A DNA stretch of 64,000 nucleotides from Dethiobacter sp. (lineage in GTDB: Bacteria > Bacillota > Dethiobacteria > DTU022 > UBA8154): positions 1 to 64,000 of the forward strand of contig DYEO01000084.1 of assembly GCA_020725665.1 (NCBI GenBank), given 5' to 3'. The notes under the pieces were generated by a model. The model ran no database searches. It was not told the origin of the DNA and was given only the letters and a program-made list of their open reading frames with translations. Position numbers and translations under genes: made by a program. Of this stretch, positions 26,505 to 35,260 are shown one piece after another. Each line of letters begins with the position of its first letter. Position 1 is the first letter of the stretch.

Positions 26505-26924
26505 CTAGCCCAGCTCTGCCACCAGTTCCTCCACATACTTTTTAACCGCATCACGCACGGAACGAAAGGCCGCTAAGACCTCTGCGCTGCTCCCCTCTGC
26601 CCTGGCCGGGTCAGGCAAGGACCAGTGCCGTTTCTCCACTCTTCCGGGGACGGCCGGGCAACTCTCCCGGGCATCGCCACAGAGCGTAATAACCAGGTCC
26701 ACATTCTGCAGCATTTCCGGAACGAAGGCAGTGGAGCTCTGGCCCGTAATATCCACACCAACCTCTTCCATCACCTGAACTGCCCGGGGATTAATGCCTA
26801 CCGGTGCGATCCCGGCACTGCAAACCTCCATCAGCTCACCCCCCAGCCGGCGGGCAAAACCCTCCGCCATCTGGCTGCGGCAGGAATTGCCTGTACAGAG
26901 AAAAAGCACTTTCTTCTTTGCCAT
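26505..26924 (-). CDS. arsC: Arsenate reductase, thioredoxin-coupled (low-molecular-weight phosphatase family)
   Basis: A 139-residue enzyme reducing arsenate to arsenite. The phosphatase P-loop is CTGNSCRS (C10 to R16). The two redox cysteines of the Bacillus/Staphylococcus ArsC type are present in LCGDARESCP (C82 and C89), and the SLPDPARAEG segment supplies the general-acid aspartate. All three cysteines needed for the relay are there, which separates it from ordinary tyrosine phosphatases. No ArsR, ArsB or Acr3 gene is adjacent, so it appears as an isolated resistance gene. Confidence 0.9.
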   Translation of the reverse strand: MAKKKVLFLCTGNSCRSQMAEGFARRLGGELMEVCSAGIAPVGINPRAVQVMEEVGVDITGQSSTAFVPEMLQNVDLVITLCGDARESCPAVPGRVEKRHWSLPDPARAEGSSAEVLAAFRSVRDAVKKYVEELVAELG

Positions 26925-27072
26925 TTTCTTTTTTCGTCCTCCTCCGGTGTTTTAAACCTTCAGACGGCGCCTTGGTGTTCAGGCATCTCCTTAAAGCGGC
27001 ATTGGTCTGGTAAGATGCCTTTGCAACCTCTTTCGCCGCAGCTTTCTTTACCTTCACCGTCAACTATCCACT

Positions 27073-27126
27073 GGCGGGCGGCTGTGGACAGCCGCCCCTA
27101 CACGGGCGGGCACGGAGACCCGCACC
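27073..27126. repeat. GC palindrome repeat, copy 2 (two units)
   Basis: Two back-to-back units: GGCGGGCGGCTGTGGACAGC followed by CGCCCCTAC, then GGGCGGGCACGGAGACCCGC. The second unit starts 10 bp after the minus-strand murC stop. A CAGTTGACA word lies between the stop and the repeat, as at other copies. Confidence 0.8.
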
Positions 27127-27136
27127 TTGTCAACTG

Positions 27137-28549
27137 TCAGCATCCGGCCCCTCCGGGACGAAGCATGGCAACACCGTTCTGCTGCGCCAACGCATCGAGA
27201 AAGCGGCACCCCACCAGCCAGATATCCCCGGCCCCCATGGTGATGACCAGGTCACCGGCGCGGGAAATTTGCTGCAGCGCGGCGAGGATCTGTTCCTTGC
27301 CGGATAAAAAATGGGCGCCGCGGTGACCCTGCCCCTGCAGTTTTTCGGCGAGCCTGCCGGCAGAAATTCCGGGGATGGGTTCCTCTCCCGCGGCATAAAT
27401 GTCGTCCAACAACAGTATATCGGCCTTGTGAAAGGCTTGAAGGAATTCGGACCAGAGAAAATGGGTGCGGGTATAGCGGTGGGGTTGAAAGACACAGATG
27501 ACGCGCCGGCCGCTCTGGTGTGCCGCCTCGAGCGTGGCCCGGATTTCCGTGGGGTGATGGGCATAATCATCCACAACCATAATATCTCCCGCTTCTCCCA
27601 CAATCTCAAAGCGGCGCTTCACTCCGTTAAAAGTATGCAGAGCTTCCCCCATCGTCCTTAAATCAACGCCGCAGCTGTGGGCTGCAGCCATCGCCCCCAG
27701 AGCATTGAGCACGTTATGGCGTCCGGGTACCCGCAGGGAGAACTCACCTATGTATTTATCATTTTGATAGACGGGAAAACGGGATCCCAGGCCCTCCAAA
27801 GTCACTTTCCCGGCACGAAAATCCGCTGTCTCGTCAAAGCCGTATGTCACTACGGAGGGGCGAAGCTGCGGGCGCAATTCCCGGAGCACGGGATCATCGG
27901 CGCAGAGAACCGCTATCCCTCCCGCTTTTACGTTATTGATAAAAGCTCTGTAAGCTGTGATCAGACGTGCAAAATCGCCGCCGTAATGTTCCAGGTGATC
28001 CGCTTCAATATTGGTAACAAGGGCCAATTCAGGGCGATAGCGCATGAATGAATGATCACTCTCGCAGGCTTCGGCCACCACGTGCCGGCCTTTTCCCAGG
28101 CGGGCGTTTCCCCCGAAAAAAGAGACCTCACCGCCGATTATAGCCGTGGGATCGAGCCCCCCCTTCACCAAAAGCAGAGCGGCCATGGCTGTAGTGGTGG
28201 TCTTGCCATGCGCCCCGGCGATGGCCACTCCCGCCTTCTCATTAAAAACAGCAGCCAAAAGCTCCGAACGGTGCCATAGGGGCAAACCCCGCTCCCGCGC
28301 CGCCAGCAGCTCCGGGTTATCCCCGGGAATCGCCGTGGAATAGACCACCAGTTCCGCATCTCCCAGTTGCTCCTCCCGGTGGCCGGTAAAAATCCTGGCC
28401 CCGCTCTGCTTCAGCAGCCGTGTCAGGCCGCAATCCCGCAGATCTGAACCACTTACGGTATAGCCGCCCTGTAACAGCACAAAAGCCAGAGCGCTCATAC
28501 CATAGCCGCCAATCCCGATAAAATGAACCCTTTTTATGCCCGACAACAA
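27137..28549 (-). CDS. murC: UDP-N-acetylmuramate--L-alanine ligase
   Basis: Adds L-alanine to UDP-MurNAc, the first amino-acid step in peptidoglycan synthesis. The Mur ligase domains are all present in 470 residues: the N-terminal HFIGIGGYGMSALA, the ATP loop GAHGKTTTTAM, VAEACESDHSF, TNIEADHLEHYGG, the HNVLNALGA segment, and DDYAHHPTEIRATL in the C-terminal domain. It starts at TTG after a GAAGGGG site. Here murC lies outside a division cell-wall cluster, next to the tsa genes across a DnaA-box region. A palindromic repeat follows its stop directly. Confidence 0.95.
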   Translation of the reverse strand: MLSGIKRVHFIGIGGYGMSALAFVLLQGGYTVSGSDLRDCGLTRLLKQSGARIFTGHREEQLGDAELVVYSTAIPGDNPELLAARERGLPLWHRSELLAAVFNEKAGVAIAGAHGKTTTTAMAALLLVKGGLDPTAIIGGEVSFFGGNARLGKGRHVVAEACESDHSFMRYRPELALVTNIEADHLEHYGGDFARLITAYRAFINNVKAGGIAVLCADDPVLRELRPQLRPSVVTYGFDETADFRAGKVTLEGLGSRFPVYQNDKYIGEFSLRVPGRHNVLNALGAMAAAHSCGVDLRTMGEALHTFNGVKRRFEIVGEAGDIMVVDDYAHHPTEIRATLEAAHQSGRRVICVFQPHRYTRTHFLWSEFLQAFHKADILLLDDIYAAGEEPIPGISAGRLAEKLQGQGHRGAHFLSGKEQILAALQQISRAGDLVITMGAGDIWLVGCRFLDALAQQNGVAMLRPGGAGC

Positions 28550-28883
28550 AAAAACCCCTTCTCTCCATGCATTATCTTGATCCCGACCACCTGCACACTA
28601 TAGCAGACATTATACCATATTCTCCAGATTATTGGGATGTGATTGCCATCTCCTGATTGCCCCAACCCTTACATGATCCGGCACAGAAAAAAGCCTTACG
28701 ATTTTTATGTAAACAATTTTTATGTTCTAAAGTAGCAGGAAGCGGCATATAATTCTAGGTTAACAAGTTTCCCACAAAGTAATTCACAGTATCCACAGAG
28801 TTATCCACAAGATAAAGCCAAGTAATTCCTTGTTTCCCGAAATCTATCCACAAGCACCGCTTGAGGTTACATAAACCAGTAAA
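28550..28883. other. Gap between tsaD and murC
   Basis: A 334-bp AT-rich region containing the DnaA-box cluster described separately. An AT-rich stretch at about 28700-28735 (TTTATGTAAACAATTTTTATG) lies beside the boxes. The murC promoter must be within it on the minus strand; I could not identify it with confidence. Confidence 0.4.
28768..28852. promoter_or_regulatory. Cluster of DnaA-box-like sites
   Basis: Five nonamers resembling TTATNCACA lie on the plus strand: TTTCCCACA (28768, two mismatches), TAATTCACA (28780, one), GTATCCACA (28789, one), TTATCCACA (28801, perfect) and CTATCCACA (28844, one). The clustering in an intergenic region is well above what I would expect by chance. No dnaA or dnaN gene is nearby, so this is more likely a DnaA-titration or regulatory site than the replication origin. 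Confidence 0.6.
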
Positions 28884-29906
28884 CTAGACACTTTCCAATG
28901 CGAGGGTGGAGACAGCATTAAGGGTGGGGGAAGCAAGCCGCCCCCTGCGCAGGGCATAGTATCCCGCCGCCCCGATCATGGCACCGTTGTCGGTGCAAAG
29001 CTGAGGGGGGGGAGAGATAAATTCAACCCCTTCCTCCACCATGCGGCGGCGCATACGGCGCCGCAGTTCACTGTTGGCGGCCACACCGCCTGCCAGCAAA
29101 AGCTGCCGGGCAGGATACTGCCGCAGTGCCAGGGTCGTTTTCTCTACCAGCACATCCACCACCGCTTCCTGGAAAGCGGCGGCAAGGTCCTCCATTTTCA
29201 CCGAACCCTTCTCCTTCTCCCGGCGCATAAAGTTCAGCACTGCTGTCTTCAGCCCGCTAAAACTGAAATCCAATTTGCCCTCTTCACTCATGAGAGCGCG
29301 GGGAAAGGAAAAGGCGGAAGGATCCCCGCACTGGGCCAGTTTCTCTATGGCCGGACCGCCGGGGAATCCGAGGGAGAGGGCCCGGGCCACCTTGTCAAAA
29401 ACCTCGCCGGCGGCATCGTCCCGCGTCCGGCCGATTACAGATAATTCTCCGTGATCCCGCATGTAGATGAGGGATGTATGCCCACCGGATACAACCAGAC
29501 AGAGAATAGGAAAAATGATGGCAGCGCCGGTAAGAAAATTGGCATAAATATGCCCCTCTATGTGGTTTACAGCAATGAGAGGCAAATCCAGAGCAAAGGA
29601 GAGGGCCTTGGCTGTGGCTACGCCCACAAGCAGCGAGCCTACGAGCCCGGGACCGTGGGAGACGGCTATCCCTTCCAGTTCTCCGAAAGTCACCCCCCCT
29701 TTGGCCAGAGCTTCATCAATAACCGGGTTGATCATTTCCAGGTGGCGGCGGGAGGCAATCTCCGGGACGATCCCGCCAAAACGATGGTGCAGATCATTCT
29801 GGGAAGATATTATATTACTGAGGATATGGCGCCCGTTGAGCACCACAGCCGCCGCCGTATCGTCACAGCTGCTTTCCAATCCGAGGATTAGCGTGCGGTG
29901 GGGCAT
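28884..29906 (-). CDS. tsaD: tRNA N6-threonylcarbamoyladenosine synthase, catalytic subunit TsaD
   Basis: Transfers the threonylcarbamoyl group to A37 of ANN-decoding tRNAs. The ASKHA fold is clear: LGLESSCDDTAAAV, the metal-binding histidines in VNHIEGHIYA, SGGHTSLI, GEVFDKVARALGL-type sequence and LAGGVAANSELR. The length of about 340 residues is typical. The start may be the ATG at 29906 or the GTG at 29918; neither has ideal ribosome-site spacing. It is the last gene of the tsaE-tsaB-rimI-tsaD operon, so all TsaBDE components are co-expressed. Confidence 0.95.
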   Translation of the reverse strand: MPHRTLILGLESSCDDTAAAVVLNGRHILSNIISSQNDLHHRFGGIVPEIASRRHLEMINPVIDEALAKGGVTFGELEGIAVSHGPGLVGSLLVGVATAKALSFALDLPLIAVNHIEGHIYANFLTGAAIIFPILCLVVSGGHTSLIYMRDHGELSVIGRTRDDAAGEVFDKVARALSLGFPGGPAIEKLAQCGDPSAFSFPRALMSEEGKLDFSFSGLKTAVLNFMRREKEKGSVKMEDLAAAFQEAVVDVLVEKTTLALRQYPARQLLLAGGVAANSELRRRMRRRMVEEGVEFISPPPQLCTDNGAMIGAAGYYALRRGRLASPTLNAVSTLALESV

Positions 29907-29945
29907 AAAAGCAAGCACTTCCTTTCGCCCTGTATTGCATTGGCC

Positions 29946-30407
29946 TTAAAGGCCTGTTGTGCCGAAATTCCGCGCCATTACCAGCGCGTCCTCGTCAAGA
30001 TAGTATTTTTTCCTTATACCCCTGATTTTAAAACCGAACTTCTCGTAAAGATTGCGGGCCGCCTCGTTGGAATCCCGCACCTCCAGAAAAACCTGGCGCG
30101 CTCCACGCTCATACGCCAGCTCCATCAGGGAGGTAAGCAGAACGCTCCCCGTCCCTGTGCGGCGATAAAGGGGATGAACCGCCAGCGTGGTTATGTGTGC
30201 CTCATCAAAGAGTACCCAGCATCCGGCATAACCGGTTATTTTGCCGTTTTCCCCTGTATGCGCCACCAGATAACAGGCATAGTTGTTGTCACGCAATTCC
30301 TTTTCAAAAGAGCCGCGCGACCAGGGCAGGGGGAAGGAACTTTTTTCTATTTCCATAACCTGATCCAGGTCATCGGTCGTCATATTCCTGATCTTCGGGG
30401 AGAGCAA
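29946..30407 (-). CDS. rimI: Ribosomal protein S18 alanine N-acetyltransferase RimI
   Basis: A 153-residue GNAT acetyltransferase. The acetyl-CoA loop is HPLYRRTGTGSVLL, and the C-terminal LEVRDSNEAARNLYEKFGF is typical of RimI. It would acetylate the N-terminus of S18 or other proteins. The start codon is probably the TTG immediately after the tsaB stop; an ATG eight codons later is an alternative. Gene order tsaB-rimI-tsaD is widespread and supports the call. Confidence 0.9.
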   Translation of the reverse strand: MLSPKIRNMTTDDLDQVMEIEKSSFPLPWSRGSFEKELRDNNYACYLVAHTGENGKITGYAGCWVLFDEAHITTLAVHPLYRRTGTGSVLLTSLMELAYERGARQVFLEVRDSNEAARNLYEKFGFKIRGIRKKYYLDEDALVMARNFGTTGL

Positions 30408-31121
30408 CTAACTGTCGACTCCTTTCTGCTGTTCCAACAGGCGCCGCTGTGCCTCCGGGAGACGGAGGTAAAAAGGTTCAAGTGCATAGAGGGATGTGGC
30501 CCCCTTTTCCAGCCAGCTTACAAATCCTTGCTGCAGGACAAAGGAGGCGCGATTGAGGGATGTGGTAAAAGACATCTCCCGGTAATGGTTGCCCAGAATC
30601 GGCTGGAGCGTTTGACGGCAGGCAGGGAGATTGTCTCCGAGAAAGATGACATCTTCCTCACGGGACTGGAGTATCTGGCCCAACTTTTTAAGGGAGACGG
30701 CCTGCGGGGGCTCCAGTTCCTGCAGGGAAGGGCCACCGCCGCGGTAAACAGCCGTATAAACTTGTCCCCGGCGTGCATCCAGGAGGGGGCAGATTAGTGC
30801 GGGGAAAAAAGCACAGCCCCCCGCCAGGGCTTCCAGGGTATTGACGCCGATCAGGGGGATCCCCAAACCCTGAGCAAGGCCGCGCGCCGTAGCCACGCCG
30901 ATGCGAATGCCCGTAAAAGATCCCGGGCCGATGGCCACAGCAATCCCCTGCAGCTGCCTGCGTTGGACTTCGCAATCCCGCAGCAGGGAAATAAGCAGGG
31001 GCATCAGACGCTGGGAGTGGTTTTTTTTAATGTTCAGCAAGTATTCGCCCATGAGCCGGCCTTCTTCCCCCAGGGCCACGCTACAAACCGCCGTGGTGGT
31101 ATCCAACGCTAAAAACAGCAT
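30408..31121 (-). CDS. tsaB: tRNA threonylcarbamoyladenosine modification protein TsaB
   Basis: The non-catalytic ASKHA partner of TsaD. It shows LALDTTTAVCSVAL at the N-terminus, the HSQRLMPLI segment, and the conserved GIAVAIGPGSFTGIRIGVATARGL loop (given here only in part: AIGPGSFTGIRIG). About 237 residues. I take the ATG at 31121, six bases after GGAG, although a GTG at 31133 is also open. Its 5-prime end overlaps tsaE, so the two are coupled. Confidence 0.93.
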   Translation of the reverse strand: MLFLALDTTTAVCSVALGEEGRLMGEYLLNIKKNHSQRLMPLLISLLRDCEVQRRQLQGIAVAIGPGSFTGIRIGVATARGLAQGLGIPLIGVNTLEALAGGCAFFPALICPLLDARRGQVYTAVYRGGGPSLQELEPPQAVSLKKLGQILQSREEDVIFLGDNLPACRQTLQPILGNHYREMSFTTSLNRASFVLQQGFVSWLEKGATSLYALEPFYLRLPEAQRRLLEQQKGVDS

Positions 31122-31603
31122 TGCCTGCTCCACTCCTTTAAAAGGGCTCTATCCACATCACCTTTCAGGCTGACATACAGGAGCCGCGTCTCCTCGCCCC
31201 CCTCTCCGTTACGGGCGATCGTAATCTCCAGCCTGGCCGGCGGCAGGGCGCGCGCAAACTTTCCGGCCCACTCCACGAGGACGACTCCCTCGCCGTAAAA
31301 ATACTCTTCCAATCCGAGGCAGGCCAGTTCGTCCTCTTCATCCAGACGGTAAAAGTCAAAATGGTAAAAAACGAGCCGGCCCTCGTAAACATTCATCAGC
31401 ACAAAAGAAGGGCTGGTGACCGGCTCCCGGACCCCGAGCCCCAGGCCCACTCCCTGGGCAAAAACCGTCTTTCCCACTCCCAGTTCACCGTCCAGGGTGA
31501 TAACCGTGCCGCCCGGAACAATTTCCCCCAGGCACCGGCCCATCTCCCGGGTCTCTGCGCTGCCCGCGCTTTTTAATATAAGCAAATTCTCACACCCTGT
31601 CAC
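31109..31603 (-). CDS. tsaE: tRNA threonylcarbamoyladenosine ATPase TsaE
   Basis: The P-loop ATPase of the t6A complex, 164 residues. Walker A is GELGVGKT, followed by SPSFVLMNVY, FYHFDFYRL and LEEYFYGEGVVLVEWAGKF, all family signatures. It is the first gene of the operon and overlaps tsaB. The GTG start has a weak ribosome site; an internal TTG a few codons later is possible. A promoter lies about 25 bp upstream. Confidence 0.93.
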   Translation of the reverse strand: MTGCENLLILKSAGSAETREMGRCLGEIVPGGTVITLDGELGVGKTVFAQGVGLGLGVREPVTSPSFVLMNVYEGRLVFYHFDFYRLDEEDELACLGLEEYFYGEGVVLVEWAGKFARALPPARLEITIARNGEGGEETRLLYVSLKGDVDRALLKEWSRQCCF

Positions 31604-31626
31604 ATTGGCTCACGTTTTTGATCAAT

Positions 31627-31656
31627 ATTATATCTTTACACTAATTTTAACGGCAA
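31627..31656 (-). promoter_or_regulatory. Promoter of the tsa operon
   Basis: On the minus strand TTGCCG and TATAAT are separated by 18 bases, just upstream of tsaE. A second, overlapping pair (TTGCAA-N17-TAAAAT) sits a little further out. Either could serve. Confidence 0.55.
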
Positions 31657-31793
31657 TACAAATATTTTGCAAATAAGTTATAATATTTATGAGTACTCTA
31701 TTAGCATTACGCTGTATTGAACGGGTAACGGGCAAATAAAAGTGCCTGAGAATAGGGATAATGAGACTAAGCATAAAAAAAGGAGGAGTAAAA

Positions 31794-32690
31794 ATGAGGG
31801 CAAGGCAACTTAAAGGATTTCCCGTAATTGATCTTAACAACGGCGTCATGATCGGCCGTGTGCAGGATCTGGCAGTAGATCCCGCTCAAAAAAGGGTGGC
31901 GGCCCTGGTGGTCGGGGAGAAAGGGCTGCTCAAGGGAAAAGGAAGAATCATTCCCTTCGCGCAGGTGCACAGCATTGGCAGAGATGCCGTCACCATCGGG
32001 GGTGAGGCAGAGAGATACGGAGAAGAGGCGGCAGCGGAGCGGCTGCAGCCCTATTCCTTCCTTGGAAACAGCGTAATCAGCAGCAGAGGTGATTACATAG
32101 CAAGGGTACACGATTATACCTTCTCCACCGCAAACGGAGATTTGGAAAGCCTGCTGCTCCATGACTTCAAGGAAAGGGACAAAAAGAACCGGGAAATATC
32201 CCTGCTGGTGGAAGGAGTCCATAGCCTGGGCCAGGATTACATTATTGCCGCAGCCGGCTACACCGCGTACCTGCGTGAGCTTTCTGCGGAAGAGCAAGCA
32301 GCACCGGCAGAGGGAGAAGAAGCACCTTATACGAATATGGGACCGGAAGAAACGGAAGATATGGGAAAGGATACCTTCAATATGCGTGGGCGAATCGGTG
32401 AACTCTGGGATCGGGTGGAACGGGAAATAAGCCGTGAAGGCAAGGAACTGGCCTTTGAAACCCGGGAGCAGGTAAAGACGTACATTCGGGGCAAGAAGGC
32501 GGGCTATACGGTTAAAAATAACCGCGGGAACTTCCTGGTCCGGAGCGGGGAAGTGATCACCGGCGAGATTATCAGCGAAGCCGAAGCACAGGAACGGCTG
32601 GCCCCTCTCTTTTTCTCCGTCTTCTCCGGCGAGGTTGAAGACAGCCTGAAAATCATCAGTGACCGTATCAGCCGCATCTTTAAAGGTTGA
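31794..32690 (+). CDS. PRC-barrel domain protein
   Basis: A cytoplasmic protein of about 298 residues with two PRC-barrel domains: RQLKGFPVIDLNNGVMIGRVQDLAVDP-type sequence at the N-terminus (shown in part), then a second barrel beginning SFLGNSVISSRGDYIARVHD. A C-terminal helical region (RGRIGELWDRVEREI) and a further beta segment with VRSGEVITGEI follow. PRC barrels bind RNA or partner proteins in RimM and photosynthetic complexes; in Firmicutes such two-barrel proteins are mostly uncharacterised. The start is the ATG after AAAGGAGGAGT at 31780-31790. It is a single gene between the tsa operon and the HisC-like gene. Confidence 0.78.
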   Translation: MRARQLKGFPVIDLNNGVMIGRVQDLAVDPAQKRVAALVVGEKGLLKGKGRIIPFAQVHSIGRDAVTIGGEAERYGEEAAAERLQPYSFLGNSVISSRGDYIARVHDYTFSTANGDLESLLLHDFKERDKKNREISLLVEGVHSLGQDYIIAAAGYTAYLRELSAEEQAAPAEGEEAPYTNMGPEETEDMGKDTFNMRGRIGELWDRVEREISREGKELAFETREQVKTYIRGKKAGYTVKNNRGNFLVRSGEVITGEIISEAEAQERLAPLFFSVFSGEVEDSLKIISDRISRIFKG

Positions 32691-32695
32691 CAGCA

Positions 32696-32720
32696 GGGCG
32701 GGCACAGAGACCCGCCCCTG
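32696..32720. repeat. GC palindrome repeat, copy 3
   Basis: GGGCGGGCACAGAGACCCGC with CCCTG following, between the convergent PRC-barrel and HisC-like genes. It begins 26 bp after the HisC-like stop, with a CAATTGACAGTTGAGAGTAG word in between. Confidence 0.85.
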
Positions 32721-32746
32721 CACTGTCTACTCTCAACTGTCAATTG

Positions 32747-33850
32747 TTAATTCATTTCCTTAAGCGTTTCCTCCAGGGTACGGATAAAGCGCCGGTTTTG
32801 CTCCTCCGTGCCGAAGGAGACCCTTATGAACTGCGGGTAACCGAAGATATCCCCCGTGCGCACGATTACGCCCTTCTGCAACAATTTCTGGAAGAGGGTT
32901 TTTGAATCCACCCCCACCTCCACGAAGATAAAATTGGATTGGGAGGGTACATAGTAAAGGCCCATGCGTTCGAATTCCTTTGCCAGGTATGCACGCCCCT
33001 GCGTGTTGGCTTCGCGCACCGCCAGCATATGCTCCTTGTCCTCCAGGGCAGCCCGGGCGGCGATTTGGGCCACAGCATTTACGTTAAAAGGCTCCCGCAC
33101 CGTGTTGATATCGGTTATAATCTCCTCGCTTGCCAGTCCGTAACCCACGCGCAGCCCGGCAAGGCCGTAGATCTTGGAGAAGGTACGGTAGATGAGCACA
33201 TTATAACCTTCTTTTAAGAATTCAATGCTGCGTGCGTAGGTGGGGTCGGTCACGTATTCGTAGTAGGCTTCATCCATCACCACCAGGATGCGGGAAGGCA
33301 CCTGTTTCATAAACTCCGCCAGTTCAGCATGGCTGAGCATTGCCCCCGTGGGATTGTTCGGGTTGCAGATATAAATGATCTTTGTGCGGTCGGTAATCGC
33401 CGCCAGCATGGCGGGCAGATCATGGCGGAAATCAATGGAAGGAACGCGCACGGGGACTGCATCCATTACACGCGCCGTGAATTCATATTCGGAAAAGGTG
33501 GGGTGGGACATGATAATCTCGTCCCCCGGATTTAAGTAAGCCATCCCCGAGAAAGTAATAAGTTCGTCGGCCCCGTTGCCGCAGATTATGTTTTTGTCCG
33601 TCACACCGAGGTGCACAGCCAGGGCCTGCTTGAGGTAATAGGCGTTGCCGTCCGGGTAGAGGCTGAGTTTCGGCAGGTAAGCTTTAATCGCTTCCATTAC
33701 CCTGGGAGAAGGGCCAAGGGGGTTTTCATTGGAAGCCATCTTGATAACGTCAGTTATACCCAGTTCCCGTTCAACCTCTTCGATAGGTTTACCCGGCACG
33801 TAAGGGATGATCGGTTCCAGGCAAGCCCGTTTTTTGAATTCCTTAACCAT
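32747..33850 (-). CDS. hisC: Histidinol-phosphate aminotransferase-like PLP enzyme
   Basis: A 367-residue class I/II aminotransferase. Family marks are ASNENPLGPSPRV, CGNGADELI, ICNPNNPTGAM, DEAYYEYV, the PLP lysine in TFSKIYGLAGLRVGY, and IRVSFGTEEQN at the end. The match to HisC is good, but the same group includes aromatic and broad-range aminotransferases (tyrosine/phenylalanine). As no his gene is nearby, a role in aromatic amino acid synthesis is equally possible. It stands alone, followed by a palindromic repeat. Confidence 0.82.
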   Translation of the reverse strand: MVKEFKKRACLEPIIPYVPGKPIEEVERELGITDVIKMASNENPLGPSPRVMEAIKAYLPKLSLYPDGNAYYLKQALAVHLGVTDKNIICGNGADELITFSGMAYLNPGDEIIMSHPTFSEYEFTARVMDAVPVRVPSIDFRHDLPAMLAAITDRTKIIYICNPNNPTGAMLSHAELAEFMKQVPSRILVVMDEAYYEYVTDPTYARSIEFLKEGYNVLIYRTFSKIYGLAGLRVGYGLASEEIITDINTVREPFNVNAVAQIAARAALEDKEHMLAVREANTQGRAYLAKEFERMGLYYVPSQSNFIFVEVGVDSKTLFQKLLQKGVIVRTGDIFGYPQFIRVSFGTEEQNRRFIRTLEETLKEMN

Positions 33851-33968
33851 CGTTTCACTTCCTTTATTTTTTTTAGAAACCTGAAAAAAGATAACTGATT
33901 ATATATTTTTGCTTCTACAAAGAGATGGGGAAATCCTTCTTTTATTTGATAATTAAGAGCTGATAAGC

Positions 33969-33992
33969 GGGCGGGCACAGAGACCCGCCCCT
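33969..33992. repeat. GC palindrome repeat, copy 4
   Basis: GGGCGGGCACAGAGACCCGC followed by CCCTTG, 25 bp after the stop of the minus-strand NudF gene. CAGTTGAAAGTTGACG lies between them. Confidence 0.85.
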
Positions 33993-34016
33993 TGTCACCT
34001 GGGCATACGTCAACTT

Positions 34017-34568
34017 TCAACTGTCAACTGCCAAATGTTTTGCCGCTAGCAACAGACCGGCAATTGTCTTGCCGTCGTCAATCTCCTGCGCCATAATTCT
34101 GTTTAGGGCCTCACGAAAAGGCAGGCTCAGAACATTCAGGAACTCCCCTTCTTCTCCCGGCACCTCCTGGCGCACCAGGTCTGTTGCCAAATAGAGATGG
34201 ATTTCTTCATTACAGAAACCGGGAGACGAATAATAAAAAGCGATGCGCCGTATCTGCCGCGGGTAATAGCCAATCTCCTCCACCAGTTCGCGACGTGCAC
34301 AATCCAGGGGATCTTCCCCCGGCTCCAGCTTTCCCGCGGGGATCTCCAGCAGCATCTTCTCCAGCGGTTTGCGAAACTGGCGTACCAGGTAGACCTGATT
34401 ATTTTCATCCACGGGAACAATAGCCACCGCTCCCACATGCTCCACGATCTCCCGTTCACTCTCCCGCCCTCCCGGCAGCTGCACCCTGTCCACTTTAACC
34501 CTGATTACTTTGCCATCAAAGATACTTCGGCTCTCTATCGTTTTCTCCGTCAAATCCATCCTTATCAT
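34017..34568 (-). CDS. nudF: ADP-ribose pyrophosphatase (Nudix)
   Basis: A 183-residue Nudix hydrolase that splits ADP-ribose into AMP and ribose 5-phosphate. The Nudix box is complete (GKLEPGEDPLDCARRELVEE). The preceding GAVAIVPVDENNQVYLVRQF and LLEIPAGK, and the downstream YYSSPGFCNEEIHLYLA, are typical of NudF/YqkG. The ATG at 34568 follows AGAGGAG by five bases. It is a single gene upstream of the HisC-like gene on the same strand. Confidence 0.9.
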   Translation of the reverse strand: MIRMDLTEKTIESRSIFDGKVIRVKVDRVQLPGGRESEREIVEHVGAVAIVPVDENNQVYLVRQFRKPLEKMLLEIPAGKLEPGEDPLDCARRELVEEIGYYPRQIRRIAFYYSSPGFCNEEIHLYLATDLVRQEVPGEEGEFLNVLSLPFREALNRIMAQEIDDGKTIAGLLLAAKHLAVDS

Positions 34569-34712
34569 TCACACTCCTCTTGCGCCGCGATTGCCTTTTT
34601 ACCCGCCCGCGGGTGTCGGTACATTATAGCATGAAGAACTATACTAAACCACTGCCGCTTAAATCAGTACCCGCTAATAAGCTCTGGGGGTGTACGCATG
34701 AGGTAAAAATTC

Positions 34713-34747
34713 TAAGCCCCCGGTAACGGTTTTTACCGGGGGGCTTA
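34713..34747. terminator. Perfect hairpin upstream of mntA
   Basis: TAAGCCCCCGGTAA pairs with TTACCGGGGGGCTTA across a six-base loop. On the minus strand it is followed by GAATTTTTACC, and on the plus strand by TTCCTATCCCATTTTT, so it could terminate in either direction. It marks the left edge of the AT-rich toxin-antitoxin pair. Confidence 0.55.
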
Positions 34748-34828
34748 TTCCTATCCCATTTTTCCCCATTTTTTCTTGAAATTATTGGGATTTTAATGTA
34801 TTATAAACAAAAGAGAGAGGTATGGTTT

Positions 34829-35260
34829 ATGAATAACATTTCTTTATCACAAAAAGAAAGACTTACGGAGTTATTCAATAAAAACAATATTGTAGCCGTT
34901 TACCTGTTTGGGTCAAGAGCCGAAGGAACGTCAAATGAGGACAGCGATTATGATTTTGGCATTTTATTGGAAGCTCCTGATAAATTGGCTATTGCACAAA
35001 TATTGCTGGATCTTGAAGTAGAAGCAGCAAACATTTTAAATAAAGAAGTAGATGTGATCATTTTAAATACTGCCACAATCGAACAAAAATATCTTATTTT
35101 TAGCCGTGGAATAGTATTTTACTGCAAAGATAACGATATACGCACGGATTTTGAGGATATAATAATCAGAGACTACCTTGATTTCAAACCGTTTCTGGAA
35201 CAATACCGCCGGGAATTCAGGGAAGCCATAGAGGAAGGTGACTTTTATGCTAAACCATGA
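34829..35260 (+). CDS. mntA: MntA-type nucleotidyltransferase antitoxin
   Basis: A minimal nucleotidyltransferase of about 143 residues. The catalytic signature is YLFGSRAEGTSNEDSDYDFG, with the two aspartates of the metal site in SDYDFG and a third in KEVDVIIL. In the MntA-HepT system this protein AMPylates tyrosines of the HEPN toxin and so blocks its RNase activity. The start is the ATG at 34829, eight bases after AGAGG; an upstream ATG at 34796 lacks a ribosome site. The gene is markedly AT-richer than its neighbours and overlaps hepT, which suggests horizontal arrival of the pair. Confidence 0.9.
   Translation: MNNISLSQKERLTELFNKNNIVAVYLFGSRAEGTSNEDSDYDFGILLEAPDKLAIAQILLDLEVEAANILNKEVDVIILNTATIEQKYLIFSRGIVFYCKDNDIRTDFEDIIIRDYLDFKPFLEQYRREFREAIEEGDFYAKP

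Noticed and set aside
28768..28852. The DnaA-box cluster as the replication origin
   Set aside because: No dnaA, dnaN, rpmH or gidA genes are nearby and strand bias does not switch here, so only a regulatory or titration role is proposed.
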